64,000 bases of DNA, from contig NZ_CP175563.1 of NCBI RefSeq assembly GCF_046097065.1, positions 434,001 to 498,000 of the forward strand, read 5' to 3'. Each line of letters begins with the position of its first letter. Positions within the stretch are counted from its first letter, which is position 1. Positions 30,034-38,254 of the stretch are shown in pieces. Made by a program: the position numbers and the translations under genes. The notes below the pieces were generated by a model. It was not told the DNA's origin and did not search any database. It saw only the letters and a list, made by a program, of their open reading frames with translations. This DNA is from Syntrophus buswellii (GTDB lineage: Bacteria; Desulfobacterota; Syntrophia; Syntrophales; Syntrophaceae).

Positions 30034-30225
30034 TTACTCGTCTTCCCGCATGGCCAGGGGGATCGTGAAGAGCCCGACAATGACCACTGAATAGCCAACG
30101 GCCTTGATCACCATGCGGGTGGTTCCGGGGGGGTACTCCGGGGCGAGCAGGCGCACCAGAGCAACCCCCAGAAGGGCAATGCAGGTTCCAACAATCCACC
30201 ACCACTGGCGTCTCTGCTTGAACAT
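30034..30225 (-). CDS. Small two-helix membrane protein linked to OadB-like gene (copy 2)
   Basis: This 63-residue homologue of the protein at 25874 shares WWWIVGTCIAL, LVRLLAPEYPPGTTR and the acidic C-terminus REDE, but differs through much of the second helix. Its start codon overlaps the stop of the OadB-like gene in a TAATG arrangement. This implies translational coupling and roughly equal synthesis, as expected for complex subunits. Function is unknown. A stabilising or assembly role in the pump is inferred from repeated co-occurrence. Confidence 0.8.
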   Translation of the reverse strand: MFKQRRQWWWIVGTCIALLGVALVRLLAPEYPPGTTRMVIKAVGYSVVIVGLFTIPLAMREDE

Positions 30226-31430
30226 TATTTCAGCAGGGCGCAGTAGATGCCGGCCAGGATCGCCGTCGTGATGACACCGCTGACGTTGCAGCCCAGGGCG
30301 AAGGGCATGATCATCGCACGGGGATTAACCTTGGCGACGTACTTCTGGGCAACCTTGGACGTGGTCGGTGTACAGGAGACGCCGGCAATTCCCACCACCG
30401 GGTTGTATTTCTTCCCGCTGATGTAATACATGAGAATACCGCCGATAAGACCGCCGACACCAGATACCATAAGGGCGGTGGAGCCGAGGACCAGGATCTT
30501 CAGAACCCTGGGGTCGAGAATGGTGTTGGCTTCGCAGAGGACGCCGAGGATCAGGCCCAGGAAGAAGGTCGATGAATAAAGAATGGTGGACTCGAGCAGT
30601 TCGATGTAGGGCTTGACGCCCGCTTCCCGGATGATGATGCCCACGAAAAAGGATGAGAAGAGCGGCCCGGCGACCGGGAAGAGCAGGCAGAGGATCGTAC
30701 AGGCAATGACGGCAAACATGATCTTCTGCAGGGGCGTAATTTTGGGCATTTTGCTGAGGTCCATGGGAAGGGCCGCCATTTTTTTCGGAATCATGGCCTT
30801 GATGAGGTAGGGGTACAATCCGTAACAGAGGCTCAGGTAGAGATAGGCCACGATCCCGATGGGAACGAAAAGATGCGGGGACAGGATGAGGGAGGTGAAG
30901 AGCACCATGGGGCCATCGGCGCCGCCGACGATGGCCGTCGCCGCCGCTTCCTGGGGGGTCATGCCGAAGGCGATGGCCAGGGGGAAGACGGCAACGGATC
31001 CCAGCTCACCCCAGAGCGCGATGAACATGCTGCTGAAAGGGCGCGCCAGAACGTAGCCGATGTCGCAGAGCACCCCGATGCCGATGAAAACGAGGCAGGC
31101 GATCAAACCGTTGCTGAAGCTCATCGTGTAAATGGGCTGGAGCCAGTTGACCTGGATGATGTTGACCAGGGCTGCGGGGTCCGTAATCAGGGGATCGAGA
31201 AAGATGGTTCCTGTTTTATCCGGCGCCAGGAACAACACGGAAGCGTTGACCGCCGCCATTCCCAGACCCATGGGGATCATGATGAGTGCTTCCAGGATTC
31301 CCTTGTAGCCAAGATAGACAAAGGCTATTCCCATCAGCATCAGAACCACGCGGGCAATCGCATGGATAGGGTCCTGGGCGACCAGGGTGGCGATACCCTG
31401 AAACAACTGTAATACTTCGAAGTCTAACAT
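30225..31430 (-). CDS. Na+-translocating decarboxylase beta subunit (OadB-like), canonical form
   Basis: This 401-residue membrane protein is of the OadB/GcdB/MmdB family. It keeps GGADGP at 169-174, whose aspartate corresponds to the residue known to be essential for Na+ transport in Klebsiella OadB (Asp203). Near the C-terminus it has LGCNVSGVITTA in place of the usual GPNVAGVIG-type motif. The N-terminal loop at about 66-100 is short and lacks the carrier-like domain of the paralogue at 26181. It is preceded by a mini-gamma gene and followed by the coupled small protein. Substrate (oxaloacetate, malonyl-CoA, methylmalonyl-CoA or glutaconyl-CoA) cannot be told, because no carboxyltransferase is present. 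Confidence 0.9.
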   Translation of the reverse strand: MLDFEVLQLFQGIATLVAQDPIHAIARVVLMLMGIAFVYLGYKGILEALIMIPMGLGMAAVNASVLFLAPDKTGTIFLDPLITDPAALVNIIQVNWLQPIYTMSFSNGLIACLVFIGIGVLCDIGYVLARPFSSMFIALWGELGSVAVFPLAIAFGMTPQEAAATAIVGGADGPMVLFTSLILSPHLFVPIGIVAYLYLSLCYGLYPYLIKAMIPKKMAALPMDLSKMPKITPLQKIMFAVIACTILCLLFPVAGPLFSSFFVGIIIREAGVKPYIELLESTILYSSTFFLGLILGVLCEANTILDPRVLKILVLGSTALMVSGVGGLIGGILMYYISGKKYNPVVGIAGVSCTPTTSKVAQKYVAKVNPRAMIMPFALGCNVSGVITTAILAGIYCALLK

Positions 31431-31509
31431 GTTATCCTCTCCGTTTAAAATATGATCATTTCGGTTATGTGCCTTTTTCTGTAGTGCACCTTTTTAAAGA
31501 TGGAGATCA

Positions 31510-31629
31510 TTACTTCCCTTTACCAAAGAACATCGACATCGCCTTAATCAGGCCCGCGGTTCCAAATCCGATGGCAATTAAAATCAGGTATACAAGGCCG
31601 GCAAATTGAATGGATTCGCCTACAGTCAT
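31510..31629 (-). CDS. Mini gamma-like subunit of Na+ decarboxylase (39 aa)
   Basis: A 39-residue product beginning MTVGESIQFAGLVYLILIA, with one membrane helix and a short tail ending FFGKGK. A very strong GGAAGGAGG site precedes the ATG at 31629. It occupies the same place, upstream of an OadB-like gene, as the 46-residue peptide at 27561, and both end in a Phe-Phe-Gly/Lys tail. It is interpreted as a minimal OadG-like helix. Standard gamma subunits are about twice as long. Confidence 0.7.
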   Translation of the reverse strand: MTVGESIQFAGLVYLILIAIGFGTAGLIKAMSMFFGKGK

Positions 31630-31967
31630 TTTTTTTCCTCCTTCCTATTAATTTTTACTAAGAAAAACTTCGGTTGCTTGACGATCAGGTTCCGGATGTA
31701 TACAAACAACAGGCAGGAAAAATAAACATAAAAAGACTGCAATGTTACTATATATGAAATCCTTATAGTGCATGCGGCTGTTGAATATGTAATATCTTGT
31801 TATTGTTTGTAAATAATAAAAGGTCACTTGACGCCGATCGGGGCGCTTTTGTGGAGAAAGGCCGGAACATCAAAAAAAAACTTGAGAATTCGGTGACGCG
31901 GAACTTGATGTTGACCCCCCGCTTGTTTCCATGTAAACAATGAAAAAAACTACGTTGAGGTGCGCAC
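31630..31967. other. Divergent promoter region, cassette 2 and universal stress gene
   Basis: AT-rich in its middle. It contains the candidate uspA-type promoter at 31911-31939. I could not assign a promoter for the minus-strand cassette. Confidence 0.45.
31911..31939 (+). promoter_or_regulatory. Candidate promoter and operator of the universal stress gene
   Basis: TTGACC, a 17-nt spacer and TAAACA are present. The -10 overlaps a small palindrome TGTTT-N6-AAACA (31924-31939), which may be an operator. Confidence 0.45.
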
Positions 31968-32816
31968 ATGAGCTTGAGGATTTTGGTCGGGATTGACGAT
32001 TCGAACTATGCGCAGCGGGCCATTGCTTACGGGATCGCCCTGGCGAAGAAGAGCGGCGCCACGCTTGCGGGGATATGCGTTGTCGACACCTTCGGAATTG
32101 AAAGGCACTCCGCCGGAGCGAACATCGGAGCGTTTTACTTCGCCCAGAAATTGATCGACGAAAAAATTAACGAGTCCCGGGAAAAACTGGAGAAGCTGCT
32201 CGATGAATTCGAAGAGCACTGCAGAAACAACGGCGTACGATACGAAAAGATCATGACGAGCGGAACCCCGGCCAAGGAGATCGTTCGTGAATCGGAATTG
32301 GCGGACCTCCTGATTATGGGCGTGAGGACTTTTTTTCATTTCGAAACGATCGAGGGTCCAGGGGATACGTTCGAAAAGGTGGTCAGCCAGGGAAGATGCC
32401 CGCTTCTTGCGGTCACGGACGAGGAGCTTCCCCTGGAGATGGATGTCCTGATCGCCTACGACGGTAATCTGAAGTCCAACAATGCCCTGAAGGCCTTTGC
32501 CGGCATGAACGATCTGTTCCATTTTTCCCCGTCGGCGACCTTATTGAATGTCAATGATGACCCCAGTGAAGGCGACAAGACCCTGGAGAAGGCCGACCGG
32601 TATCTGAGTGCTCATGGATTGAAAACCAGAACGAAGGTGCGGGCGGGCAGGCCCAGGGAGATGATCCACCGGACCGTCAAGGAGATGGGAGAGGGGAAGA
32701 AGACCCTGCTGGTCATCGGTACGAGCGCCAGCAATGAAGTCGCCAGTTTTTTTCTGGGAAATTCCCTTAAGAACGTCGTTCGGGACGGTTCAATTCCCCT
32801 GTTTATATTCCATTAA
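31968..32816 (+). CDS. Tandem universal stress protein
   Basis: A 282-residue cytosolic protein made of two UspA-type Rossmann-like domains. The first (about 1-148) starts SLRILVGIDDSNYAQRAI, and the second (about 158-282) starts MDVLIAYDGNLKSNNAL. The second domain keeps a recognisable ATP-loop-like segment, VIGTSASNEVASFFLGNS, near the C-terminus. Such proteins help survival under starvation and other stresses, often by binding ATP. The gene is monocistronic, with its own promoter and a bidirectional terminator. Confidence 0.9.
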   Translation: MSLRILVGIDDSNYAQRAIAYGIALAKKSGATLAGICVVDTFGIERHSAGANIGAFYFAQKLIDEKINESREKLEKLLDEFEEHCRNNGVRYEKIMTSGTPAKEIVRESELADLLIMGVRTFFHFETIEGPGDTFEKVVSQGRCPLLAVTDEELPLEMDVLIAYDGNLKSNNALKAFAGMNDLFHFSPSATLLNVNDDPSEGDKTLEKADRYLSAHGLKTRTKVRAGRPREMIHRTVKEMGEGKKTLLVIGTSASNEVASFFLGNSLKNVVRDGSIPLFIFH

Positions 32817-32899
32817 AGACAAAAAAGCCCACCCTTTTCCCTGCTTCCCTGCGAGGCAGCTCCGGGCGGGAGAGGACAGGGCAACAATTCTGCAAAACA

Positions 32900-32944
32900 A
32901 AAAAGCACTCCCGGGGTCGAAGACCCTGCGCCGGAGTGCTTTTT
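32900..32944. terminator. Bidirectional terminator between uspA-type and csp genes
   Basis: A 12-bp inverted repeat (32900-32911 against 32933-32944) with an inner GGGTC/GACCC stem has A and T runs on its flanks. It serves the converging genes ending at 32816 and 32977. Confidence 0.85.
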
Positions 32945-32976
32945 CATGTCCTTCTCACAAGTTGGGCAACAAGTTG

Positions 32977-33177
32977 TTATATAGGTTTTACATTAACCGC
33001 CGCCGGTCCTTTCTGACCTGTCTGTACCTCGAAACTGACGCGCTGTCCCTCGTACAGGGTTTTAAACCCGCTGCTCTGAATGGCGCTGTAATGAACGAAT
33101 ACGTCACCGCCCTCATCCTTTTCAATGAAGCCGAATCCCTTTTGTTCATTGAACCATTTTACTTTCCCTTCCGGCAT
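32977..33177 (-). CDS. Cold-shock domain protein
   Basis: A 66-residue single cold-shock domain of the CspA family that binds single-stranded RNA and DNA. The RNP motifs KGFGFI (about 13-18) and VFVHYSAI (about 26-33) are intact, and the length is standard. The start codon is preceded by a GAAAGGAAGAGAG stretch. Upstream on the same strand is a separately terminated leader or small RNA (33230-33390), which may govern its expression. Confidence 0.95.
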   Translation of the reverse strand: MPEGKVKWFNEQKGFGFIEKDEGGDVFVHYSAIQSSGFKTLYEGQRVSFEVQTGQKGPAAVNVKPI

Positions 33178-33229
33178 CGCTTCTCTCTTCCTTTCTCAAT
33201 TTTTTTCCGTTGGACCGGCACTCTGAAAC

Positions 33230-33355
33230 AAAAAACCGCCAAGACCTAAAAGAGCATGGCGGTAAACCTTTGCACTTCAAAATGTCTTAAGCCAACTTGC
33301 TGTATACCATACACGGGAACAAGCTCCCAGCTTCCCGAGCGTACAGTTAAAATTT
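33230..33355 (-). ncRNA. Candidate small RNA or attenuated leader upstream of csp
   Basis: Transcription from the promoter at 33362-33390 would give about 125 nt. Within it CGGGAAGCT and AGCTTGTTCCCG fold into a hairpin enclosed by CTGTA/TACAG. It ends in a terminator: ACCGCCA (33263-33257 read on minus), a 15-nt loop, TGGCGGT (33241-33235) and TTTTTT. The csp start is about 50 nt further. No RNA family was recognised. Confidence 0.5.
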
Positions 33356-33361
33356 CCATTA

Positions 33362-33390
33362 TTTTTAGTATGAACCTTCACGAATGTCAA
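33362..33390 (-). promoter_or_regulatory. Promoter of the csp leader or small RNA
   Basis: The minus strand shows TTGACA (33390-33385), a 17-nt spacer and TAAAAA (33367-33362). Confidence 0.6.
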
Positions 33391-33618
33391 GGGGTATTTC
33401 CAAGTATTTTTTTGGGCGGAATCCTTGGCCCTGCTTGGGCTGCAGCGGTCTGAACGGTGCTGAAAACCACCCCGTTCTGAATATTTTCAAAGCCTTATTA
33501 TAGCTGTGAAATGATTATAGGCTTTCCTGATCCGCTCCGAAATCCATGCCGGGCTAAAAAATTCGCCGGGGAAGTCGGTTTTGCAGCCGTTGCGGGCATC
33601 AGGGCGACAAATTTGTGC

Positions 33619-33647
33619 TTTACAATTTTACGGGATAACGATTAAAT
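33619..33647 (+). promoter_or_regulatory. Candidate promoter of the trxB gene run
   Basis: TTTACA, a 17-nt spacer and TTAAAT lie 65 bp before the trxB start. Confidence 0.4.
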
Positions 33648-33711
33648 GCAGGGGACCGAACGCACAGGCACTTTCTGATGCCGGCGTGGTATTCGACAGG
33701 GGGAAGGGGAT

Positions 33712-34698
33712 ATGGAAGAAATCAGAGGGCCGGAATCGTGTTATGACGTGGTGATTGTCGGCGGGGGACCGGCAGGGCTGACGGCGGGGCTATATGCTTC
33801 CCGGGGCGGTTTGAAGACCCTGCTGCTGGAGGGGGAGTCTTCCGTAAGCCAGATCACGGTGACCGATCTGGTGGAAAACTATCCGGGATTTCCCGAAGGG
33901 GTCAACGGGTACGATCTCGTTGAGCGCTTTAAAGCGCAGGCCCGCCAGTTCGGGGTGACGGTGCAGGCCGACGATGTCAGGGCCGTTTCCAGGGGGCCGG
34001 GGGATTCAGAATCGACAGGCGGCTGGATCGTAAACGGAAAAGGGACGTATCGGGGGTTGGCCGTCATTGTGGCTACGGGAGCCAACTGGCGCCGCCTTGG
34101 AGTGCCTGGAGAAGAGGCCTTTGCCGGGAAGGGCGTGTCCTATTGCGCCACCTGTGACGGTCCATTTTACCGGGACCGGGAGGTTGTCGTCATCGGCGGC
34201 GGAGATACCGCGGTCCAGGAGGCTCTCTTCCTGACGAAATTCGCCCGCAAGGTCACGATCGTACATCGCAGGGACCGCCTGAGGGCGACCCCTGTTCTGC
34301 AGCAGAAAGCCCTTGCCCATGATCGGATCGGGTTTGCCTGGGATTCCGTGGTGGAGGAAATTCAGGGCGGGGCCTTCGTGGAGGGCGTCCGGATCCGGAA
34401 TCTCAAGGATCCTGAACGGTCGCGCGTGATCCCGGCAGACGGGGCCTTTGTCTTTGTGGGGTTGACGCCCAATACGGAATTTGTCCGGAATGTGGTGAAT
34501 TGCGATGAAAGCGGATACATCCTTGCAGACAGCGAAATGAAAACATCGGCGAAGGGGATCTTTGCCTGCGGGGACTGCATTTCCAAGCTGCTGCGCCAGG
34601 TCGTTACGGCCTGCGGAGATGCGGCGACGGCGGCCTTTTCGGCTCAGCTCCACGTGGAAGACCTGAAGGGGGATTCCTATCTGGGAAGAAGGGATTGA
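33712..34698 (+). CDS. trxB: Thioredoxin reductase
   Basis: This 328-residue FAD/NADPH flavoenzyme keeps thioredoxin reduced. The FAD-binding GGGPAGLTAG lies at about 17-26. The redox-active CATC is at 145-148 (Cys145/Cys148), the NADPH site is GGGDTAVQEA, and the C-terminal FAD motif is GIFACGDC. The length is normal for low-molecular-weight bacterial TrxB. It is the first gene of a plus-strand run that continues with lgt after 3 bp. Confidence 0.95.
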   Translation: MEEIRGPESCYDVVIVGGGPAGLTAGLYASRGGLKTLLLEGESSVSQITVTDLVENYPGFPEGVNGYDLVERFKAQARQFGVTVQADDVRAVSRGPGDSESTGGWIVNGKGTYRGLAVIVATGANWRRLGVPGEEAFAGKGVSYCATCDGPFYRDREVVVIGGGDTAVQEALFLTKFARKVTIVHRRDRLRATPVLQQKALAHDRIGFAWDSVVEEIQGGAFVEGVRIRNLKDPERSRVIPADGAFVFVGLTPNTEFVRNVVNCDESGYILADSEMKTSAKGIFACGDCISKLLRQVVTACGDAATAAFSAQLHVEDLKGDSYLGRRD

Positions 34699-34701
34699 TG
34701 C

Positions 34702-35547
34702 ATGGATTCCTTTCTGCTCTTCTGGCAGTACCTGCCCGCCAAACTCCGGCCGGAGCTGTTTTCCATCGGCTCCTTCTCCGTTCGCTATTACAGCCTGATG
34801 TACCTGGTGGCCTTTTTTTTGACCTATGTCCTGGTCATGTACCGGATCCGAAAGGAGAGGTTTTCCTATTCCAGCGAAACGATTCAGGACCTTTTGCTCT
34901 GGACCATTCTTGGATTGATCGTCGGGGCGCGGCTGGGCTATGTCCTCTTCTATAATTTCAGTTATTATCTGAGCCACCCCCTGGAGATTCTTCTGCCCTT
35001 CGAGTTCTCCGGCGGGATCCGGTTTGTGGGAATCAGCGGCATGTCCTATCATGGAGGGGCGATCGGCGTTCTTCTGGCGACGCTGATCTTCTGCCGGAAA
35101 CGGGCCATCTCCTTCTGGAATATTCTCGAGCTTTTTTCTCCCGCCGTCCCCCTGGGCTATACCTTCGGCCGGATCGGCAACTTTATCAACGGGGAGCTCT
35201 ATGGGCGGATGACGGACGTGCCGTGGGGAATGTATTTCCCCCTGGATTCCCTGCATCAGCTTCGCCATCCATCGCAGCTTTACGAAGCCTTCTTTGAAGG
35301 TCTGGTCCTGTTTGCGGTTCTCTGGAGCATCCGTCGAAGAAGCCCCTTTGACGGATTTCTCTTTGTCGCCTACCTGTTCGGCTATGGCTTTGTCCGGTTC
35401 TTTATCGAATTTTTCCGTGAACCGGATGTCCAATTGGGACTGATCTTCGGGGGTGTCTTCACCATGGGGCAGGCGCTGTGCCTGCTCATGATGGCTGCCG
35501 GCGTCCTGATTTACTTTTTCCGTAGGGCCGATCATTGCCGTGCTTGA
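34702..35547 (+). CDS. lgt: Prolipoprotein diacylglyceryl transferase
   Basis: A 281-residue inner-membrane enzyme that attaches diacylglycerol to the lipobox cysteine of prolipoproteins. Seven hydrophobic segments are visible. The Lgt signature GRIGNFINGELYGR (about 155-168), the essential-His region SYHGGAIG (about 114-121) and a late YGFVRFFIEFFREPD are present. It starts 3 bp after trxB, suggesting cotranscription. It would modify, among others, the MsrAB lipoprotein encoded at 52217. Confidence 0.95.
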   Translation: MDSFLLFWQYLPAKLRPELFSIGSFSVRYYSLMYLVAFFLTYVLVMYRIRKERFSYSSETIQDLLLWTILGLIVGARLGYVLFYNFSYYLSHPLEILLPFEFSGGIRFVGISGMSYHGGAIGVLLATLIFCRKRAISFWNILELFSPAVPLGYTFGRIGNFINGELYGRMTDVPWGMYFPLDSLHQLRHPSQLYEAFFEGLVLFAVLWSIRRRSPFDGFLFVAYLFGYGFVRFFIEFFREPDVQLGLIFGGVFTMGQALCLLMMAAGVLIYFFRRADHCRA

Positions 35548-35615
35548 CCAAATCCCCGTCCAGGGGCGGGAGGATCGCTGAGAAACCGGTTCGGAAATCC
35601 GACTGAGGGAATCCC

Positions 35616-36539
35616 ATGATCATCGAGACGTTGATTATTGTTTTTGGCTTGTGCATTTTTGAGATCATCTGCAGTGTGGACAATGCCATTATCAATGCGT
35701 CCGTCTTGAGGACCATGTCATACAAGTATAGGAAGATATTCCTGTTCTGGGGTATCCTCTTCGCCGTCTTCGTGGTGCGGGGACTTCTCCCCTTTGTTAT
35801 TGTCTGGGCGACAAACACCAGCTTGACGATTCCCGAAGTTTTCACGGCCTGCTTTTCCGAGAATGGCGAGGCGGCCAGATCGATGGAAAAATCAAAGCCC
35901 CTGCTGCTCCTGGGCGGAGGCATCTATCTGCTTTACGTGGCTTTATCCTGGCTGTTTCTCGAGGAAAAGAACTATGCCTTCCTGGTCGAACGGTTCCTGA
36001 AGCGCCAGAGCGTCTGGTTTTATGCCATTGTCTCGGTGGTGACCACGGTGCTTGTCTTCGTCTCGATCCGGATTGATCCCACCCTGGCGCTGGCTGCAAC
36101 CTTCGGTGTCTCCGCGTTTTTTATTACCGATGGATTCAAAAAGAACGCCGAAGAAAAGGAACGGGAGCTTCTGACGGGCAACTTGAGCGCCTGGAGCAAA
36201 ATCCTCTATCTGGAGGTCCTGGACACGTCCTTTTCAATCGATGGCGTCATCGGCGCTTTCGCCTTTACGCTGTCGGTGCCGCTGATCATTCTCGGGAACG
36301 GCCTGGGGGCGTTTGTGGTGCGAGAACTGACCATCAAGGGGATTGATGTGATCGCCCAGTATGCCTATCTGAAAAACGGCGCCATGTACTCCATCGGCGT
36401 GCTCGGCACCCTGATGATTCTGGAAAGTTTTGGTCAGGAGCATCCCTTCTGGCTTGCGCCCCTTAATACGATCGTCATATTGAGTTTCTTCATGATTCTG
36501 TCCGTGAAGGAAATAAAGCAGGCGCACGGAAAGAAGTAG
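35616..36539 (+). CDS. DUF475/TerC-like integral membrane protein
   Basis: A 307-residue membrane protein with about nine hydrophobic segments. It has the TerC-superfamily acidic motifs FEIICSVDNAIINASVL (about 14-30) and LEVLDTSFSIDGVIGAF (about 199-215), each with Asp/Glu inside membrane helices. That matches DUF475 proteins. TerC relatives have been linked to metal (Mn) export and tellurite resistance; a metal-ion role here is an inference. It lies in the plus-strand gene run, 68 bp after lgt. Confidence 0.8.
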   Translation: MIIETLIIVFGLCIFEIICSVDNAIINASVLRTMSYKYRKIFLFWGILFAVFVVRGLLPFVIVWATNTSLTIPEVFTACFSENGEAARSMEKSKPLLLLGGGIYLLYVALSWLFLEEKNYAFLVERFLKRQSVWFYAIVSVVTTVLVFVSIRIDPTLALAATFGVSAFFITDGFKKNAEEKERELLTGNLSAWSKILYLEVLDTSFSIDGVIGAFAFTLSVPLIILGNGLGAFVVRELTIKGIDVIAQYAYLKNGAMYSIGVLGTLMILESFGQEHPFWLAPLNTIVILSFFMILSVKEIKQAHGKK

Positions 36540-36594
36540 GATCTTTTCCCGGCCACCCGGACGGGACATTGATCGGAGAGGATAAGGAGGCGCA

Positions 36595-37419
36595 ATGGCC
36601 ATCTTGGCGATTACCAAACAGTTTGGGAGCGGAGGGGGCGAGATCGGAAGCTCCGTTGCAAACCTTCTGGGATATGAGTACATCCCCCTGAGCCGGATTT
36701 TTGAGGAGGCCGCGAAAGCGGGAACGGAAATGCAGCGGCTCGTCGAGAAATTCGATTCGCACGTTCCCGGCCTCTGGGAGCAGATTGACTGGTCCTTTCT
36801 CGTCTTTGCCGCATTCTGCGAGAGAGTCGTCCTGGATTACGCCCTTCGCAACGATACCGTGGTGATGACGAGGGGCGGCAATATCCTGTTGAAGGATATT
36901 CCCCATGCCCTGAGGGTTTTCATGACGGCTCCTTTTGAAGCCCGGGTGCAGCGGATCATGAAAAAGGAAGAGGTCGGTGAGGACATTGCCGCCCTGATGG
37001 CCAAAAAAGCGGATCGCGAAATGGCGGTGACGATCCAGCAGATTTATGGGGCGAACTGGAAGGATCCCACGGAATATGATCGGGTCATCGATACAACCAG
37101 CCGGGACTGGGAGGAGATCGCCTGCAGCCTTCGCGACGGCCTGCTGGAGAAGCAGAGGGATTTCGAGGAGGAGGCGTGGAGGATGCTTTCCATGAGGGCC
37201 CTGGCGACTCGGGTCAAGGCCAGAATCATGACGTCGCCCGGCTGTGTCGTACCCACCCTGGAAATCGATGTGAAGGACGACTTCCTCGTGATCCGGGGGG
37301 TGGTGCGCAATCTTGAACAGCATAAGCGGATTGAAGAGGAGGTAAGAAAAATGACGGGCGATGTCGTCGTCGAATTCCGCCTCAGCTATCGCGGCTCCTG
37401 GCCCTTCCGCGGAATCTGA
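36595..37419 (+). CDS. Cytidylate-kinase-like P-loop protein with C-terminal BON-like domain
   Basis: A 274-residue protein. The N-terminal 200 residues resemble the cytidylate-kinase-like family, with the P-loop ITKQFGSGGGEIGSS (about 6-20) and a later FMTAPFEARVQRIM lid-type segment. From about 205 there is a BON-like alpha/beta module (VPTLEIDVKDDFLVIRGVV, then RIEEEVRKMTG). No C-terminal membrane anchor is present. The family's phosphate acceptor is unproven, so CMP kinase activity should not be assumed. It is followed 2 bp later by an RNA methylase gene. Confidence 0.72.
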   Translation: MAILAITKQFGSGGGEIGSSVANLLGYEYIPLSRIFEEAAKAGTEMQRLVEKFDSHVPGLWEQIDWSFLVFAAFCERVVLDYALRNDTVVMTRGGNILLKDIPHALRVFMTAPFEARVQRIMKKEEVGEDIAALMAKKADREMAVTIQQIYGANWKDPTEYDRVIDTTSRDWEEIACSLRDGLLEKQRDFEEEAWRMLSMRALATRVKARIMTSPGCVVPTLEIDVKDDFLVIRGVVRNLEQHKRIEEEVRKMTGDVVVEFRLSYRGSWPFRGI

Positions 37420-37421
37420 AG

Positions 37422-38207
37422 ATGCTGTATCCCTCGAAGGCGCAGCTCCGGCTGTGGAACCGGCTGGGCAGGTCGAAAATCCGAGAGGAAGCGGGCCTTT
37501 TCCTGGCGGAAGGGCTCAAAGTCGTTCAAGCCCTTCTTGAAAGCGATTGGGAAGTTCAGGCTTTGCTGACCCTGGAAGGCGGGAAGGAGAAGCGGGCGGC
37601 GTTCCTCGATCGGCTGCCGGCTTCTCTGCCGTGCTACGGATTGACCGCAGGGGAGTGGACGGGTCTGACCCAGGATGTCTCTCCGGAAGGGATCATGGCT
37701 GTGGGCCGCATCCCCCCCAAGCCGACGCTCGCGGACATGACGGCCGGAGCGGACGAGGGGCCGCTGCTGCTGCTTCACGAAATACGCAATCCCGGGAACC
37801 TGGGGGCGCTTGCGCGCTCGGCTTCCTGGTTCGGTTTTTCGGGCATGATCCTGGGCCAGGGTTCGGTGGATCCCTTCAATCCCAAGGCGATCCGAGCCTC
37901 CATGGGAAGCCTTTTCTCGCTTCCCTTCGTCGCCGGTGTCAATCTGCAGGAGCTGATCCCGATGCTGAAAGAGGAGTTCCTGGTGGCGGGAAGCTCAGCC
38001 AGAGCGGGAACGCTTCCCCATCCCTGTGGGGGGAAGGCGGCGCTGCTCCTGGGAAGCGAGAGCCATGGCCTGCCCGATTCCCTGCTGCGGATGACCGACG
38101 AACAGTGGCACATCCCCCGGAAGGGCGCCGGCGAATCGCTCAGCCTTCCCCAGGCCGCAGCCATTATGATGTACGAGATCGTGCGGGAGGCCTCTCCCCG
38201 GGGGTAG
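37422..38207 (+). CDS. TrmH/SpoU-family RNA 2'-O-methyltransferase
   Basis: A 261-residue SAM-dependent methylase of the SPOUT class. An N-terminal substrate-binding domain (about 1-100) is followed by the three SpoU motifs. These are RNPGNLGALARSASWFG (about 121-137, with the catalytic Asn/Arg), LLLGSESHGLPDSLL (about 207-221) and SLSLPQAAAIMMYEI (about 238-252). The target (23S rRNA or tRNA) cannot be decided from sequence; RlmB/TsnR-like relatives are the best comparison. It is tightly packed behind the P-loop protein gene. Confidence 0.9.
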   Translation: MLYPSKAQLRLWNRLGRSKIREEAGLFLAEGLKVVQALLESDWEVQALLTLEGGKEKRAAFLDRLPASLPCYGLTAGEWTGLTQDVSPEGIMAVGRIPPKPTLADMTAGADEGPLLLLHEIRNPGNLGALARSASWFGFSGMILGQGSVDPFNPKAIRASMGSLFSLPFVAGVNLQELIPMLKEEFLVAGSSARAGTLPHPCGGKAALLLGSESHGLPDSLLRMTDEQWHIPRKGAGESLSLPQAAAIMMYEIVREASPRG

Positions 38208-38254
38208 AAACCTTGGTGTGCTTGAGAAAAGAACCGTTAAGAGGAAATAGAAGA

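Larger units (their letters stand above)
33178..33711. other. Intergenic region between csp and trxB
   Basis: It contains the candidate small RNA or attenuated leader (33230-33390) on the minus strand and a possible trxB promoter (33619-33647) on the plus strand. Confidence 0.5.
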
